NCBI GenBank assembly: GCA_025356765.1
Contig: JANXRO010000331.1
Location: 1 to 8,769, forward strand
Direction: 5' to 3'
Length of the DNA: 8,769 nt
Source: Hyphomicrobiales bacterium
GTDB taxonomy: Bacteria; Pseudomonadota; Alphaproteobacteria; Rhizobiales; Aestuariivirgaceae
A program made the translations under genes and the position numbers. The notes under the pieces are model-generated. The model had not been told where the DNA came from. It did not search any database and saw only the letters and a list, made by a program, of their open reading frames with translations. Of the stretch, positions 7,269 through 8,769 are shown piece by piece (position 1 is the stretch's first letter; every line of letters starts with the position of its first letter).

Positions 7269-8769
7269 TCACAACGGCATCGTATCGTGTTTGCGCGGGG
7301 CTTGTTGTTTTTTCTTGTTGCGCAAACTGGCAAAGGCCCGCGCGATGCGTTTGCGCGATGTGTGTGGCATGATCACCTCATCAATAAAGCCGCGTTCAGC
7401 CGCCACGAAGGGGTTGGCGAAACGGTCTTCATAATCTTTCGTACGGGCCGCGATCTTATCTTTATCACCAAGCTCGCTGCGATAAATAATTTCAACGGCT
7501 CCCTTGGCGCCCATCACCGCAATTTCAGCGGTGGGCCAAGCATAGTTCACATCAGCGCCGATGTGTTTTGAAGCCATCACATCATAGGCACCACCGTAAG
7601 CTTTGCGGGTGATCAACGTCACCATGGGCACCGTGGCTTGGGCATAGGCGAACAACAATTTTGCACCGTGTTTGATAACGCCGCCATATTCTTGCGCGGT
7701 GCCGGGCAAAAAGCCCGGCACATCCACCAAGGTTAAAAGCGGAATGTTGAACGCATCACAAAAACGCACAAAACGCGCGGCCTTGCGGGATGAATCAATA
7801 TCCAAGCAGCCAGCCAAAACTTGCGGTTGGTTGGCAACAACGCCAATGCTCTGGCCCTCAATGCGAATAAAACCTGTGATGATATTGCGGGCAAAGGCTT
7901 CTTGAATTTCAAAAAAATCACCTTCATCGGCCAAGGCCAGAACCAGTTCCTTCATATTATACGGCTTGGCCGCACTATCGGGGATCAATGTGTCAAGCCG
8001 CATTTCAATGCGTTCAGGATCATCGTAGAAGGGGCGTGTTGGTGCTTTTTCAGCGCTATTCAACGGCAGAAAATCAAACAAGCGCCTAACCTGTTCAAGT
8101 GTTTCTATATCATTGTCATAAGCGCCATCTGCCACCGATGATTTTGTGGTGTGGGTTGTGGCGCCACCAAGTTCTTCAGCCGTGACGATTTCATTCGTGA
8201 CAGTTTTTACAACATCAGGGCCAGTGACAAACATATAAGATGTATCGCGCACCATGAAAATAAAATCTGTCATAGCCGGTGAATAAACAGCACCGCCGGC
8301 ACAGGGGCCCATGATCACCGAAATCTGTGGAATAACGCCCGAGGCTTCCACATTGCGGCGGAACACTTCGGCATAGCCCGCAAGCGAGTCCACACCTTCT
8401 TGAATGCGCGCTCCACCACTGTCGTTCAGGCCAATGACGGGTGCGCCAGTCTTCACCGCCATATCCATAATTTTGCAGATTTTTTTAGCGTGGGTTTCAG
8501 AAAGTGACCCACCAAGCACGGTAAAATCTTGTGCAAACACGCATACCATGCGGCCATTGATTGTGCCCCAGCCTGTGACCACACCATCGCCAGCGATTTT
8601 CTGATCAGCCATGCCAAATTCGGTGGCGCGGTGGGTGACGAACATATCATATTCTTCAAAGCTGTCTTCATCGAGAAGAACTTCCAGCCGCTCACGCGCT
8701 GTCAGTTTGCCTTTGGCGTGTTGGGCATCAATGCGCTTTTGGCCGCCACCATTACGGGCTTCGTTGCGG
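7269..8769 (-). CDS. pccB: Propionyl-CoA carboxylase beta subunit (carboxyltransferase), N-terminus off the window
   Basis: The minus-strand frame stays open to the window edge. 499 codons are visible, beginning [20 protein letters not shown] and then [20 protein letters not shown], so only about ten residues of the usual roughly 510 are missing. It transfers the carboxyl group from biotin on PccA to propionyl-CoA to give methylmalonyl-CoA. Carboxyltransferase landmarks, in visible numbering, are GGARIQEG (118-125), [12 protein letters not shown] (154-165, first oxyanion region), [13 protein letters not shown] (348-360) and [10 protein letters not shown] (392-401, second oxyanion region), followed by [19 protein letters not shown]. 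Closely related acyl-CoA carboxylase beta chains share these, but the nearby pccA and mutase genes favour propionyl-CoA as substrate. An ATG at 8645 is internal, because conserved PccB sequence continues upstream of it. The gene ends 6 nt before the GIY-YIG gene and is likely the first or an early gene of the transcript. Confidence 0.96.
   Translation of the reverse strand, partial: RNEARNGGGQKRIDAQHAKGKLTARERLEVLLDEDSFEEYDMFVTHRATEFGMADQKIAGDGVVTGWGTINGRMVCVFAQDFTVLGGSLSETHAKKICKIMDMAVKTGAPVIGLNDSGGARIQEGVDSLAGYAEVFRRNVEASGVIPQISVIMGPCAGGAVYSPAMTDFIFMVRDTSYMFVTGPDVVKTVTNEIVTAEELGGATTHTTKSSVADGAYDNDIETLEQVRRLFDFLPLNSAEKAPTRPFYDDPERIEMRLDTLIPDSAAKPYNMKELVLALADEGDFFEIQEAFARNIITGFIRIEGQSIGVVANQPQVLAGCLDIDSSRKAARFVRFCDAFNIPLLTLVDVPGFLPGTAQEYGGVIKHGAKLLFAYAQATVPMVTLITRKAYGGAYDVMASKHIGADVNYAWPTAEIAVMGAKGAVEIIYRSELGDKDKIAARTKDYEDRFANPFVAAERGFIDEVIMPHTSRKRIARAFASLRNKKKQQAPRKHDTMPL

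Noticed and set aside
8643..8645. ATG as the start of pccB
   Set aside because: The frame stays open for 41 more codons to the window edge and these encode conserved PccB sequence, so this Met is internal.
1..8769. CRISPR array, tRNA, rRNA or insertion sequence
   Set aside because: No regularly spaced repeats, cloverleaf, rRNA segments, transposase or terminal inverted repeats were seen on either strand.

Overview
This window looks like a chromosomal segment from an alphaproteobacterium of moderate GC. The evidence is the protein families present and an intergenic GTTC-N7-GTTC box, which is the alphaproteobacterial form of the LexA (SOS) operator. The exception is roughly the first 330-360 bases. 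These are far richer in GC and probably do not share the history of the rest.

Layout from left to right. Positions 1-260 (minus strand) hold the start of a secreted GlcG/HbpS-like (DUF336) protein, with a clear ribosome binding site and sigma70-like promoter. Composition then changes abruptly, and positions 332-910 (plus strand) encode only the C-terminal half of an L-2-hydroxyglutarate-oxidase-like flavoprotein whose FAD-binding N-terminus is missing. The two fragments meet head to head at about 329-365. That is either a rearrangement point or an assembly misjoin.

From 8769 down to 980 everything lies on the minus strand and reads as one gene cluster in the order pccB (5' end beyond the window), a GIY-YIG nuclease-like gene, pccA, a Y-family DNA polymerase gene, and methylmalonyl-CoA mutase. 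PccA and PccB form biotin-dependent propionyl-CoA carboxylase. The mutase converts methylmalonyl-CoA to succinyl-CoA. Together these are the two main enzymatic steps of the methylmalonyl-CoA route that feeds propionyl-CoA into the TCA cycle. The epimerase and the MeaB-type chaperone are not in the window.

The unusual feature is that two DNA-processing genes are interleaved with the metabolic genes. The GIY-YIG gene begins 6 nt after pccB and overlaps the likely pccA start. The translesion-type polymerase sits between pccA and the mutase, preceded by the SOS box, and the mutase starts only 14 nt after it. If the box works, DNA damage would also raise transcription of a central-carbon enzyme. 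No RNA genes, CRISPR arrays or insertion sequences were seen, and no gene-free stretch reaches 300 bases.
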